NCBI GenBank assembly: GCA_003255025.1
Contig: QANY01013250.1
Coordinates: forward strand, 2,155,023-2,219,022
Reading direction: 5' to 3'
Length of the DNA: 64,000 nucleotides
Origin: Datisca glomerata
Taxonomy: Eukaryota; Streptophyta; Magnoliopsida; Cucurbitales; Datiscaceae
Both the position numbers and the translations under genes were made by a program. How positions within the stretch are numbered: position 1 is the stretch's first letter; each line of letters opens with the position of its first letter. Shown piece after piece: positions 49,801 through 61,084 of this stretch. A model generated the notes under the pieces. That model saw only the letters and a list, made by a program, of their open reading frames with translations, searched no databases and was not told where the DNA came from.

Positions 49801-50579
49801 TATCCTCTAATTATTGGTTCGTAAATTATAGTTGATCAAAATTATCATTTTATCCCTCTAAATACCTATTGATCCTTAAGTACTATCGATCCACTAGTGA
49901 ATAGCTAATTTATAATCTTATTATAAATTTAATTTCAATAATCATTCAGTTCTAGAATTAACACTTAAGGAAACCAATATATGATCCGTTAGGAAAGCTT
50001 GGGTTCTAAATCTTATAAGATCGTGTTCTCAGCCATCATCATCACTAAATATCCAAAATAAAAGTCATTAACTAGTTTTACAAACAAACCTTAATAAATG
50101 AATCAAAAGATCCAGTAGATATGCATAGGAGTTCATGACTATTCAGTATTCAGACTTATCTACATATGATCCTCGAATTTATGTGTATTAAATATTTATG
50201 ATGAACGACACATTAATAAAGATATTAATTCACATTGGTCCAGTAATATATAATCCCATTATATAAAATACATTCTCTAAGATGTCTATACACATCAATG
50301 ATCCGGATCTAGATCACACGCATTCATAATGCTTGATGAATCGTACTAGCAATCATTCATTAAAGATTACATATTTTAATATGTTGCTGACAATTTTATT
50401 TATTACTTATGATCTTAATCCTCTCATACTAATACAATATCATAGTCTCATTAATGAATATGGAATTTTCAGATATTTATATAAAATATTCAATAAAAAT
50501 TTAAAAGAACATTTATAAGAAAAAGTAATCCTCATTAAATTTCATATCAAAATGTCAATACACATGCTTTGACGGTATA

Positions 50580-51480
50580 ACCCCCAACAATCTCCCGCTT
50601 GTCCTAGTTAACCTTTCTTGGAATTCTCTATATAGAATCTCTCCAGTACCTTATCAATATAAGATGTATGAGAAAATGTCAAGATTTTGTTCTTTCTATC
50701 CCTTAGGATTTGGATATCCAGAACATAACCACTTATTTACCAATGATAGAGTTTCTACATCATTCTCAATTAGTAAAATATCATCAACATAAAGAACTAA
50801 GGAAACTACTATCTTATCTTCGATGTATTTATAAACACAGGTTTTCTCAATATTTTGCTGGAAGCCATAAGACTTTATAATCTCATCAAATGTAAGATTC
50901 TAAGATCTAGATGTTTATTTTAATCCATAAATGGATTTAAGCGACTTGTATACTTTCTAATCTTGCCTCTTTTATAGGAACCATTCTAGTTGCATCATAT
51001 AGATGCTTTATTCAAGATATTCATTCAGAAAAGTTGTCTTGACGTCCATTTGTCATATCTCATAGTCAAAACTAGCGGCTATGAACAAAAGAATGCCAAT
51101 GGATTTCATCATGACCACAAGGGAGAATGTCTCTTCATAATTGACTCATTCCCTTTGTGTATAACCATTGGCTACTAACCGTGCATTGAAAGTCTCTCAC
51201 TTTCCCATCTGCACCTCTTTTCTTCTTAAAGATGCATTTACATTCAATTGGTCTGACATCTTCAGGTGGATCTACAAGCTCTCCAACGGAATAGGAATAC
51301 ATCAATTTCATTTCCTGGTTCGTGGCATCTTTCCATTTCTCTTTTTTAGGATCATCCATTGCTTCTTTATAAGATAATGGATCATCATTATCAGTGTTCG
51401 ACACTAGGACATGTGCCTCTAGTTTGTAGCGAAGTGGTTGTCTCACAACCCTCCCATTACGACGTTGCATTGGGGTTTCC
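50580..51480 (-). pseudogene. Truncated copia reverse transcriptase
   Basis: Starts near 51470 with RRNGRVVRQPLRYKLEAHVL, then DPLSYKEAMDDPKKEKWKDA, VDPPEDVRPIECKCIFKKKR and GADGKVRDF. This is the RT entry of Ty1/copia pol. Past 51140 the frame is broken many times; the YVDD site is degraded. The last readable block, RT-like (YIDKVLERF type), runs straight into the polypurine tract, so the RT end and RNase H have been deleted. Confidence 0.8.
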
Positions 51481-52099
51481 TTTGCATGAACTGTGGTTTC
51501 TCTAGTTTGTCATTTATCAGTAGAAATTGAAGGTAGTCTGATCTCATCAGTCGTTAATTCCTCGAGAACTACTTTGCTTCGAGGTTTGTAGTTTTTCATA
51601 TAGTCGTGTTCAAAGAAGGTGGAATTTGTCGATACAAATACCTTTTGATCCTTGTGACTATAAAAGTACTCACCTCTAGTTTCTGAAGTATAGCCAACGA
51701 ATATGCATACTTCAGACTTGAGTTTAACTTTCCAGTCTTAGATCTAAGAATGTGAGCTGGACACCCACATATACGGAAACGACGTAAACTGGGTTTGGAG
51801 TCATTCCATAACTTTAAAAGTGTCTTGCTTATAGACTTAGAATGCACTACATTCAAAATATATGTAGCTGTGTGTAATGCATATCCCTAAAATATAAGTG
51901 GTAGTGATGAGTAGCTTAACATTAACCTGACCATATCCAATGAGGTATTATTTCTCCTTTTTGAAACACCACTTTTCTATGGCGTTTCAGGTGCTGTGAG
52001 CTGGGATATGATTACATACTTCAGTAAGTAATCCTTAAATTCTAAATTCAAGTATTCACAACCTCGATCTGATCAAAGGGTTTTTAATGATTTACCTAA

Positions 52100-52480
52100 T
52101 TACTTTTTAGTTTCAGCTTTGAAGCCTTTAAACTTTTAAAAAAATTCAGACTTTTTTTGCATTAGGTAAGTATAACCATATATTGAGTAATCGTCAATAA
52201 AAGTGATAAAATACTCATACCTACCTCTAACTTGTACATTGATTGGTCCACAGACATCACTATGCACTAGCTCAAGTGGTTCTTTGGCTTTTTGGCCCTT
52301 TCTAAAGAAAAATCTCTTGGTCATTTTACACTTTAGACACGATTCACAAACGTGAAGAGTTTTAACTTTTAGTTCTCTCAAAACACCATGCTTTGTTAAC
52401 CTGTTTAACCTATCTAGATTAATATGTCCCAATCTAAGATGTCAAAGATATGTGTTATCATCGTGAGAAACTCTTTGTTA
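52100..52480 (-). pseudogene. copia integrase remnant
   Basis: GHINLDRLNRLTKHGVL, then HVCESCLKCKMTKRFF form the HHCC-type zinc finger with CxxC. ELVHSDVCGPINVQVRGRYE and ITFIDDYSIYGYTYLM carry the first two acidic residues of the DDE core. The third catalytic block is lost downstream. Confidence 0.85.
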
Positions 52481-52649
52481 TTTATTACTTTTACGTTTTG
52501 CTACTTTAAATAATTCAGAATTATTTAACGCGGGTTCACTCAGTTTAAGCATATACAGTCTGTTTATCACTTTAGCATGAAAAATATCAAATCCATTTTT
52601 AGAAATAATAAAAGAAACTCCGAACAACTTTTCTTACAAAAATGAAAGA

Positions 52650-53745
52650 GAAATCAAATTCCTCAAAACTCATAAATATAATAAATATTGTTCAAAACTA
52701 AATTATTATATCTAAAAAGTAAACAGACTTTCCCTAATGCTTTAGCTGACACGAGTGCACCGCTACCAACTCTCAAAATAACCTCGCCATCAGGCAGCTC
52801 TCTTAACGAATCAAGCATCTACAAATAAGAACATACATGGTTAGTGGCTCTTGAATCAAGTATCCAGGATGACAAATCATATTCCACTAAGCAAGCTTCA
52901 AGTACAAGTAAATCATATTTATCTTTCATTTTCAACTCAGAGAGATACTTGTTACAGTTTCTCTTCCAAAGACCTTCAACCCCATAGTGGAAACATTTTC
53001 CCTTGGGTTTCTTGTCTCACTTGTTTTTTTTTTTACTTTCAGCGATGTCTTGGCTTTCTTTCCTACTTTGTTCTTATTCTTTTCCTTACCATTGTTCTTC
53101 TTCCTTTTCTTGTTCTTGGCAATATTGGAAGAATGCTTATACTCAACAATATTTGTCTCGCCCTCTTTGGTCATTCTAAGGTTAAGTGACTCAAAATCTG
53201 CAGTTCATTCAAATATTGGGTAATGTTGAATGGAAACTTGTTCATAACATAGTTCGTCGTGAACACAGAAAAAATGGTGTGAGTGACTTAAGTATAATGC
53301 TAACTTGAGTCTGCTCATCATTGGTCACTCCATGTACTTCTGCCCCGTGCATTATGTTGATCATGTTCACACACATAAGTACCCTCTCTCATCCTAGTCG
53401 TCATATAGCTCCTAGCGTCCTCGTGACGACTTTGATCAGACTAATACCCAAACATCACGTGTAGAGATTCCATAATCTCATAGGCAGTCTCCATGCTTGG
53501 TTCTTAGAACATCATTCATGCTCACAAGCATGTAGCGCTTCACCTTGTTGTTTGATATGATCCAAGCATCATATTTGTCCCTAACATTTTTAGAGGCATC
53601 ACCAGCGGGCTCCTTAGGACATTCCTCAGTAAGAAGGAACTGATGGTTCTCACAAATCAGCATTAAAATTATATTTGATTTCAGTGTACGAAATTATCAC
53701 CATTCAATTTCTCAAGAGCGAGCAAAGTAGTAATAGGGTTGCTCA
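52650..53745 (-). pseudogene. copia gag and protease remnant
   Basis: The start reads MSNPITTLLALEKLNGDNF (53745), a common copia gag opening, with a stop soon after. YDAWIISNNKVKRYMLVSMN follows, then a Lys-rich region and a degenerate zinc knuckle (CFHYGVEGLWKRNC, two ligands lost). Beyond it WILDSRATNHVC (near 52860) is the protease active-site region with DSR for DSG. Frames shift repeatedly. Confidence 0.78.
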
Positions 53746-56440
53746 TAGTAGATATAATAATGATAACTAAAATTTAAAACATACAAGATTTAATATAATT
53801 GATAAATATCTAGAATTGAAAAAGTAAACATGATGCATGAATGGAACATAATAAACACATAAATTTAACAATTACTAATCACGATAAACTAACCCAATGA
53901 TTCATGTGCTACCTTAGGGTCAGTCAGATTAATATCAGGCTGTATATGAGACATTCTCATCATTATTAACTAAAACTTAAAATATCTCATATTTTCTCTT
54001 TTAACAATAAGATATCGCTTGTTCGATCAAATCACACATATCGACGTGAAAGTTTAATAGTGATTTTATTAGTGTAACTCATCATTTCAAATTCCATGAT
54101 TTCATTTAGAATATGCCGCCTTAAGGTGAGTCAAAACTAAACTACAACACTTCCTCCTATCTTTTTAAGAAGTTCAACGTTGGTATTGGTACAGCTCGAA
54201 ACCTTCCTTATGAGGATGAAAACAAAGTCATCTTGAGGCCTTTACTGCACCTCGCAATGTTGTACTAATGATGGAGACCATATGTTACATTGACATGCCA
54301 ACATTCTCTCATACACTATTTTAGGATTATGAGTTTTCATTTTAACTAATCAATTAATTATAAATTTATCACTAGTTAAAAGAATAACCCTATAAATATT
54401 TAATAATCAGTTATATCAATCTCATTGGTCTAAGTTCATTTTACCTTCTAAAGTGCCTAAGTTATCATTAAGTGATCTTAGATAACTAATTAATTATATT
54501 CATCAAATTTTAATAAAATTCTTTTACTAAAGTTGGTTATCCTAAAGGTCACTAATAACTTTTAGTGTGGTGTGATTACCAGATTTAACTAATTAAAACC
54601 TAGTAGTTTACATGCAATTGATTTCATAAAATAATACATATAAACATATTAGGACAATCGTAATAAATCATGTTTCTACAGATGAGATGCATGATCAAAT
54701 AAAACTGTGTGGGATTGTTATGTATGGTACGTGATCGACTAATGCATGAATATGTTATCAAACATAATAATTAAATAATTAATATAAAATAATAATGGCT
54801 CGAGTGACTATTGGGTATTTCTACATTATAACTCTTGAAATAAAGAAATAATATTACAAAGCGGACTTCAAGAATACATATTTCTCAAATATTGCATTCT
54901 CTTCCTGATGTCTATCTTCATAATCTTCAAACTTTGAACAAAATCTTATTTAATTAGGAAAAAAACTATTTTTATTAATTAAAATTAATTTCTATAATTA
55001 TCCCTTTAAAATTAATTGACTTTAACTTAGTCAAATAAATACTTTATTTGATTTGGTCGAACCCAATCAACCTCTTAATTTCTAATTTTCATAAAATTAA
55101 AAATTAATAATTAATTTCAAAATTTAAAAGGATAATTGATAAACGTAGGGTTATCATATAAAAATCTATAGAGATAGGATTGGTTGATATCATGGTTTGT
55201 ATGAAACTTCTCTAAATGTGACAACAGTTGCCACCGACCACCATCACCGCCGGATCAGCAGCCAACCGCCATCTGCCATCGACCATCGTTGATTTCCCGG
55301 TGATGTTACCGAAATAGTAAATTCTTGTGACTTTGCCTGTCAACTTTAATCGACGGCGCTAGCACCAGAAATCTAATTTTCTGGTGCCGGTGCCAAAATT
55401 CTAAAAGAATTTTCATTTCTTTAATTTTTCCTCTGTCGTTCATCGTCTTCTCGCGATCGGAATAATTACAATAGATATTCAAAATAAAATTACAAAAATT
55501 TGTACGCCCTAAAACGGCTTACACAAGATCTAATAAAAAATTAAAAGTACAAAGCATAACCCAATAATCATCATATAATTAACAATCCATTATTTTTCAT
55601 ACATTCAAAAAACATAACCATATATTCATTTATACATATCTCATATTATATGAATAATGCAAGAAAACCCAGACAACATTTAACATATAAATATATAAAG
55701 ACCTTTACATACAAATATATAAAGGCTCGAGGCCATTTAAAAATTGAATCTTTTAATAAAATAAAATTGCGCAACGCCACGATAACCAAATAAAAAACTT
55801 TTTATTGAAAACTCTTTTTCAATAAGTCAGGACCTATTATATATTTATACATTAAATCAATAGCATATAAAGTTATGAATCATATACCTTCTGTAGTCTA
55901 TATCAAGCGTCCTTGCAAAACTGATCAATCCTCCGTTCCATGAAACCGTTCCAACGATCAATATACTCCGAGATCCACACCAAGGTCTCCAAATCAATCC
56001 TCAATGCACTAGGACTTGCGTGGGCATGTAGAATATTACAAGACATTTTTTCTGTCTCTAAATGTACTCAACACATGAGATTTAGAGATTTACTGAGAAT
56101 AACTTTAGTGAGACGATTCTCTTAAGGATCGTCATTATTATTCTTTCAGAGTTTCGATTAACTATTAATCATAGAGAAATCACTCTGACACCACATGTGT
56201 TCTCAATTCGATTTTTTTATGAACTGATGAACTAACTCATCAACTAAGACCATTAGAATAATATTTGTATATTTTTTAGATAATGACATATCATATTTTT
56301 TAGGAATAAACTAAAATTATATTTAATTATAAAATTATAAATTATAGTGTGACTCATTGCAACTGTGAACAACTGCAGTGCCACACGATACTACAATGTG
56401 CCGTGAAGTAGCATAGTGCCGTGTGTTGCACCCCCGCTTT
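53746..56440 (-). mobile_element. Leader and truncated 5' LTR of the copia element
   Basis: Matches 20331-22690 closely. The part from about 55730 to 56440 also matches the 3' LTR, so it is the remaining 0.7 kb of the 5' LTR. The part from 53746 to about 55730 would be an untranslated leader of nearly 2 kb. A GC-rich patch (55220-55340, caccgccgg type) is conserved with 21430-21600. Confidence 0.65.
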
Positions 56441-56640
56441 GTTATAGGCATTGACATTTGAATCTATTCGTTTAATTGACATTTGAATCTCTTTTGTTAT
56501 AGGCATTGACATTTGAATCTATTCCTTTAATTGGTGGCATGTACGCTACCAAGGTTGCAGCCAAGATGCCAAAAATTCTAAATTGGTCATCATCATTAGT
56601 GGTACCATTTAAGAACCTTTAGAACGACGTTTTTTTTTTC
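56441..56640. repeat. Short partial duplication
   Basis: tttgttataggcattgacat followed by ttgaatctattc occurs twice (about 56438 and 56492), giving a duplication of roughly 55 bp with an extra degenerate copy between. Confidence 0.65.
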
Positions 56641-56975
56641 AAAAATGTAAGTGAAGCAATATTGTAAACTTCAAGATTGAATATATGAAATGAATACCTG
56701 AATTTTTTTTATTATATAACATGTGACAATATGATGGAAGCATTCTATAATTTTTTTCAAGTGACCTTCGAACTAATCTCAATGTAAATTCTTCAGCCCT
56801 CCCAACATTATGACAGTTTATGCTGACATTGAGATAAAATCGAGTATCTCCGATTTTGTATTTTGGCTTATATATTCTTCTAACACCCGTGTATTTAGAC
56901 CTTACGCAATGACCGATGAATGAGTAATAGGCTTGATGGTGTTCGTGTTGCAAAATTTCAAACGTGCACATACAT
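56639..56975 (-). pseudogene. Possible MULE transposase fragment
   Basis: A 110-codon frame reads VGRAEEFTLRLVRRSLEKNY then RMLPSYCHMLYNKKNSG. The LPSYCHML-K-SG motif resembles the region just before the catalytic core of Mutator-like transposases. Nothing further of the enzyme is readable. The call is tentative. Confidence 0.33.
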
Positions 56976-57734
56976 ATTTATTAATGAACTTGATAATTTT
57001 AACGTATAAAATGTGTTACAACTTCATCGCTTGTAGCTTACATTGACATGTTTCTCTAAACATACAAATACTTACAATGACTTTGTTAAATTGAAGACCT
57101 AAAACTTGAAATTTTATCGGATGACCATCATATGAACAACTCTATCCAGCTTCATTTTTGCCAATGTTTTTGTTGTCTTTTCTACAGGAGCTCCCAAATC
57201 ACCATTAATCAGTGCTACCGAATCACTTAGTTATTAGAAAAATTAAACCAAAATTTTAAAATTTTGGACCATAAATCTTAAACAAAATCTACATTTTTCG
57301 TTGTCGGCTTGGAATGGAAAGATTTAAATTTATGATTTTTTTAGGGAGAAATATGCTTACCACTGTCAGAAAAACATACAAACATTGTATTGTTATACTT
57401 ACGTCAACAGAATTGAAGAATCCATCTCTATTTCTGCAACAATGGCAAACAAAAATTAATTTGAGTTTAGTGTTAACATTGTGTTATTAAGATAATTTTA
57501 CTCACTACTAGATAAAGTGACGAGCAATTCTCTCACAATATTGAACATGTTTTTTGTTCTTTTGATTTTTATCTCTGAGTAAAAAAATGTTACCGAATCA
57601 AACCTAAAATAATCGGTTTGATCGGTTATTCGAACCGAACTGAATGAAAATTTATTCACTAACCAACGTCGTTTTACAACTCTGATGCAATTTCTCACCT
57701 AATTGTTCAATGATACGGTTTTCTCTCTAGCCCC

Positions 57735-58210
57735 AATATATAAGCATAGAATTTGGGACTAGGGTTCCAAATCACAATCTCTTCTCCAGAAAAGGGAGAA
57801 CACCCCATCTCGTTTGATAAGGGTTCAAAATCACAGAAAAGGGAGAATCACCCCATCGCGAACACCCCATCTCGTTTGATTGGGGTTCAAAATCACAGAA
57901 CCACAAAAACTGAGAAAAGGGAGAACACCCCCATCGCGAACATCCCATCTTGACATTTCCATCGCACTGCCTTCTCCATCACCGCCGACTAGCTGAGCCT
58001 CAGGCTTCCTCCTCCAGTCCACCTCCATTGCTTCGTTCTTCTTTCTTCTTATTACCTTCTTACTTCTCCTTTCTTCTTCCTCCCGTCTATGTGCTTGACT
58101 CGTCTCCAAACCCATTTCATTCGTCTCCGTCTCTCTCAAACTCTCTTCGTCTCTCTCGAGTTCTCTCCGACTCTCTCGATCCTGAAGTCTCCATCTCTGT
58201 CAGTCTAAGG
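57735..58210 (+). promoter_or_regulatory. Orphan promoter and leader exon
   Basis: TATA box aatatataagc at 57735-57745 is followed by a leader with two to three imperfect copies of a 'gggagaacaccccatctcgtt'-like block (57780-57950). Then comes a pyrimidine-rich stretch and a donor (ctaag/gtaggttgctctg, about 58210). No coding exon is found before the next transposon. It looks like the first exon of a gene whose body is absent, or of an unrecognised non-coding or transposon transcript. Confidence 0.4.
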
Positions 58211-59382
58211 TAGGTTGCTCTGATTTTGCATTGACATATTTATGTTTGTTCTGCTTTAGGGCCGCTTTAGGGTTGTAGTTGTAGAGTTTAAGTTTGATTT
58301 TACTTCTCCTTCTTAGTTTCTAATTCTGAGAAATGCATATTGTTTTGAAGATATCATTTCAGAGTCTTGAAGATATTGTTTTGAAGATATCATTTCAGCT
58401 CTGAACCGAACCTCAAATTAAGGTTGGGTTCATATGAGGCTCAACACCTTATATATTAAAATAACCATTATTTCTAAACAAGATGTTACTCCACTACACA
58501 AATCAAGCTATTTTTTTAAATACGAAAAAACAGACACATTCAAGTTCAAATCAATTATTTACGTTCATAATTGTTAATGAAAGTTATGTAAGGCAATTGA
58601 TGTTTTAAGAGAAGTAAAAAAAGATAATCGTTTACGTGCACGTGGATGAGTGATGCAGTATGCTTTACGCAACAAGTATTTAGTGATTTACATTACTATA
58701 ATTGAGAATATAGCGGGTAATAGCGGGTTAAAGTTTCAATTAACTTATTTAAAGTTGTAATAAAGATAAATATGTGTAGAGTGTATGAAAAAAAATGATT
58801 AAAAAAGAGTACAGAAGTATGGCGTAATAGAGTATAAGGTGATAGAGAGAATAATGACATTTATTTTAAACCCTACCTGATTAGGGTTATGCAGTTTAGA
58901 TATAGATATCAGAAATGTTAGTGCCTGACTTGTTTTCATGATTTGTATATGAGAATGGCACTTGCAATTTTTTATATATAACAATGATTTTTTTAATTAT
59001 CAACTTTAAACTTAGTCGTAGAGTTACTGACTATTAGACATTTTAGCAATTATATAATGTTAGTTATTGCGTTACATTTGCTGCCACTATTTTTCAAATT
59101 TTTTTATTAATTATTTATTATTATCTATAACATATATAAAATTATAAAAGTACCAAACTTACAAAAATATTTTTGGATGATAATATCTTTAATGATATCT
59201 TAAACTATCTTATTTACCCCTCAATTAATATAATAGGTCTCACATATTTTTTTATCAAAAGTAATTAGGATTCATACTCATAAAAATAAAAAAAATATTT
59301 TTATCTTTCCTATCATATTTATATCGTTATTAATTATAATAGTTTATTACTCATTGCATCACACAAAATATTAAAAACGTTA
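58211..59382. other. AT-rich DNA, no gene seen
   Basis: Nothing recognised. aagatatcatttcag occurs twice close together at about 58350-58400. Confidence 0.45.
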
Positions 59383-59765
59383 TCTCTAATGCTCCTCTAT
59401 AGTTCTCTTTTCGTGGAAAGTTTCTACAATTTTAGTCTTTATATTTTATATTTTCATTATTACCTTACTTTTGAAATGTACTTATTTATTTATTTTACTC
59501 TAAATTCATAAATTATAATATACTTCCTTATTTCAATGAGGTATGTCTTATAATTTGAGATAGTCTAGATTTTTTATCATTAATACTAATTTATTTTACC
59601 GGGCTAGGTTCCAGCGGTTTATAAAATCTAGGTTCATCATTAAAATCAAATTCAAAGAATATGAATTTTACTTTTTAAAACACTTGAAATATTTAAAAGT
59701 TACTTGTGTCAAAAAATTCTGAGTGATTTACATAACCACGTGCAACGTACGTGATAAAATACTAG
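59383..59765 (+). mobile_element. Helitron remnant (3' end clear, 5' end tentative)
   Basis: The right end has a palindromic hairpin (ccacgtgcaacgtacgtg), then ataaaataCTAG followed by T, a standard Helitron 3' terminus. A possible start A/TCTCTAATGCTCCTCTATAG at 59383 would give a 383-bp element. The start is only a guess. Confidence 0.5.
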
Positions 59766-59975
59766 TAATAGAAAATAACTAAAGAAGACAGGTTTTCAGG
59801 ATGAAGTTAAATAAATGACCGTTAAGATTTTTTTTTGTGTGTAAAAATCACTGAACTTTCAGAATTCCTACAACAAAGCACTTGTGTTTAATGTGAGTTA
59901 CTAATTCTTTCATGGGCAATTTTTTCTATCATTTAATTGTCCATTCATTTATCTAACTCGTTTTTAAAACCTGGT

Positions 59976-60454
59976 TGTAAATGAATTCTTCCCACACCAA
60001 TAGAGTCGCAATAATTATCGATGAAAAATGATGAAAGGGTTAGAGAGTGAGAGAGAGAGTGTAGTAAATGCTCTGAGTATTGCTTTTGGTGTATTGAAAA
60101 TTTGTTTTTCTCATTCATTACACGAGCTCGTATATAAGCCTCAATTTAACAATAAAATAATAAAGGAGGAGAATGACCCCCCTTTCCTCAATGTTTTCAA
60201 GGGTTTTATCCTACCATTAGGATCTAGCCCATACTTAGGGGATTTATTGTCAGGCGTGGGTCCTTTCATTTCATCCATTTCCTTCAGCTGTCTCATTCCT
60301 CTGTCTTTCAGCCGTCAATTCACTCGTAGCCACGTAATCTTTTCTCGTGATTCAAATATCCTTTTCCTCGTTGTCGTGCGGTGGAGACCTACATACTGCC
60401 TTTTGATCGATCATTTCCATCCACGTGGCACAGTGGATATTTTTTACCTGTTCA
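59976..60454 (-). mobile_element. 3' LTR of the second Tat-type element (479 bp)
   Basis: In element sense it starts TGAACAGGTAAAAAATATCC after the polypurine tract acaatggtagggcaaa and ends GAAGAATTCATTTACA. A TATA box (ggcttatatacgag, 60127-60140) marks its promoter. Length and ends match the LTR at 31114-31584. Confidence 0.75.
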
Positions 60455-61084
60455 TTTGCCCTACCATTGTACTCAATGAATTTCAATTCGTTGATGCGTA
60501 ATGAGTGTAGTTCACGCGTGTCTTGCTAGGGGATTGGTACCCTCGTCTTTTTTTTTCCACATTTTCACTACTTTATTGGTCCTGTAAATATTAATAGCAT
60601 GCTGAAAGATACATTATTAAATAATAAAAACATATACCATTTCCTCACGTCTCTTGGAAATGGTATTTTGTCACTCGTCTGTGTCGTTCCACCTTCCCGT
60701 TCTCGACTCTCGGCGTCAAATATGGGTTTTCAATTCACACTCTAAGTTATTACATGTGTTATTTCACCTTCTCGTTCTCGGTTAGCATAAGTTTTCAAGA
60801 CGCGCTTCCTCCTATTTCCAACAGTCATCTCGTCATTTGCCCATTGCGGATAACGGCTAGGCGTTATCATTTCATGCGCTATGTTCTATGCACATGTTGC
60901 ATTCCATGCCTTTTCAGAATTAATTACGTTGTGTTTCTTTTTTCAAATATGCAAATTTCAATGCATTCCTTTTTCGTGTCTGCGGCTTACATAAGGCCTT
61001 CGTCTTCCTCATTTTTCCTTCACGTTTGTTCTGCCCCCTGTAAGTCCTCTTCTTCTTCCATTTCCCCTCCCCTTCTATTACTTT

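Larger units (their letters stand above)
48121..50589 (-). mobile_element. 3' LTR of the copia element (2469 bp)
   Basis: Bounded by tgttggttgtcac and ccccaaca, so in element sense TGTTGGGGG...CCAACA, directly after the polypurine tract. It is unusually long for a copia LTR. Internal insertions include a 5S rRNA-like block (48341-48509) and a tandem duplication (about 49490-49800). Confidence 0.72.
48121..56440 (-). mobile_element. Decayed Ty1/copia element, minus strand
   Basis: Reading right to left: truncated 5' LTR (about 56440-55730), a long leader, gag from 53745, protease, integrase, truncated RT, polypurine tract (aagcgggagat), and 3' LTR (50589-48121). The order PR-INT-RT defines Ty1/copia. 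Every domain has stops. RNase H is missing. The LTR and leader also match 20331-24080. The 5' LTR breaks off near 56440. Confidence 0.85.

Noticed and set aside
57831..58139. 102-codon minus-strand frame, Glu/Arg rich
   Set aside because: It is low-complexity from the pyrimidine-rich leader on the other strand; no family resemblance.
60028..60501. 157-codon plus-strand frame
   Set aside because: It lies almost wholly inside the Tat-type LTR read backwards and shows no protein motif.
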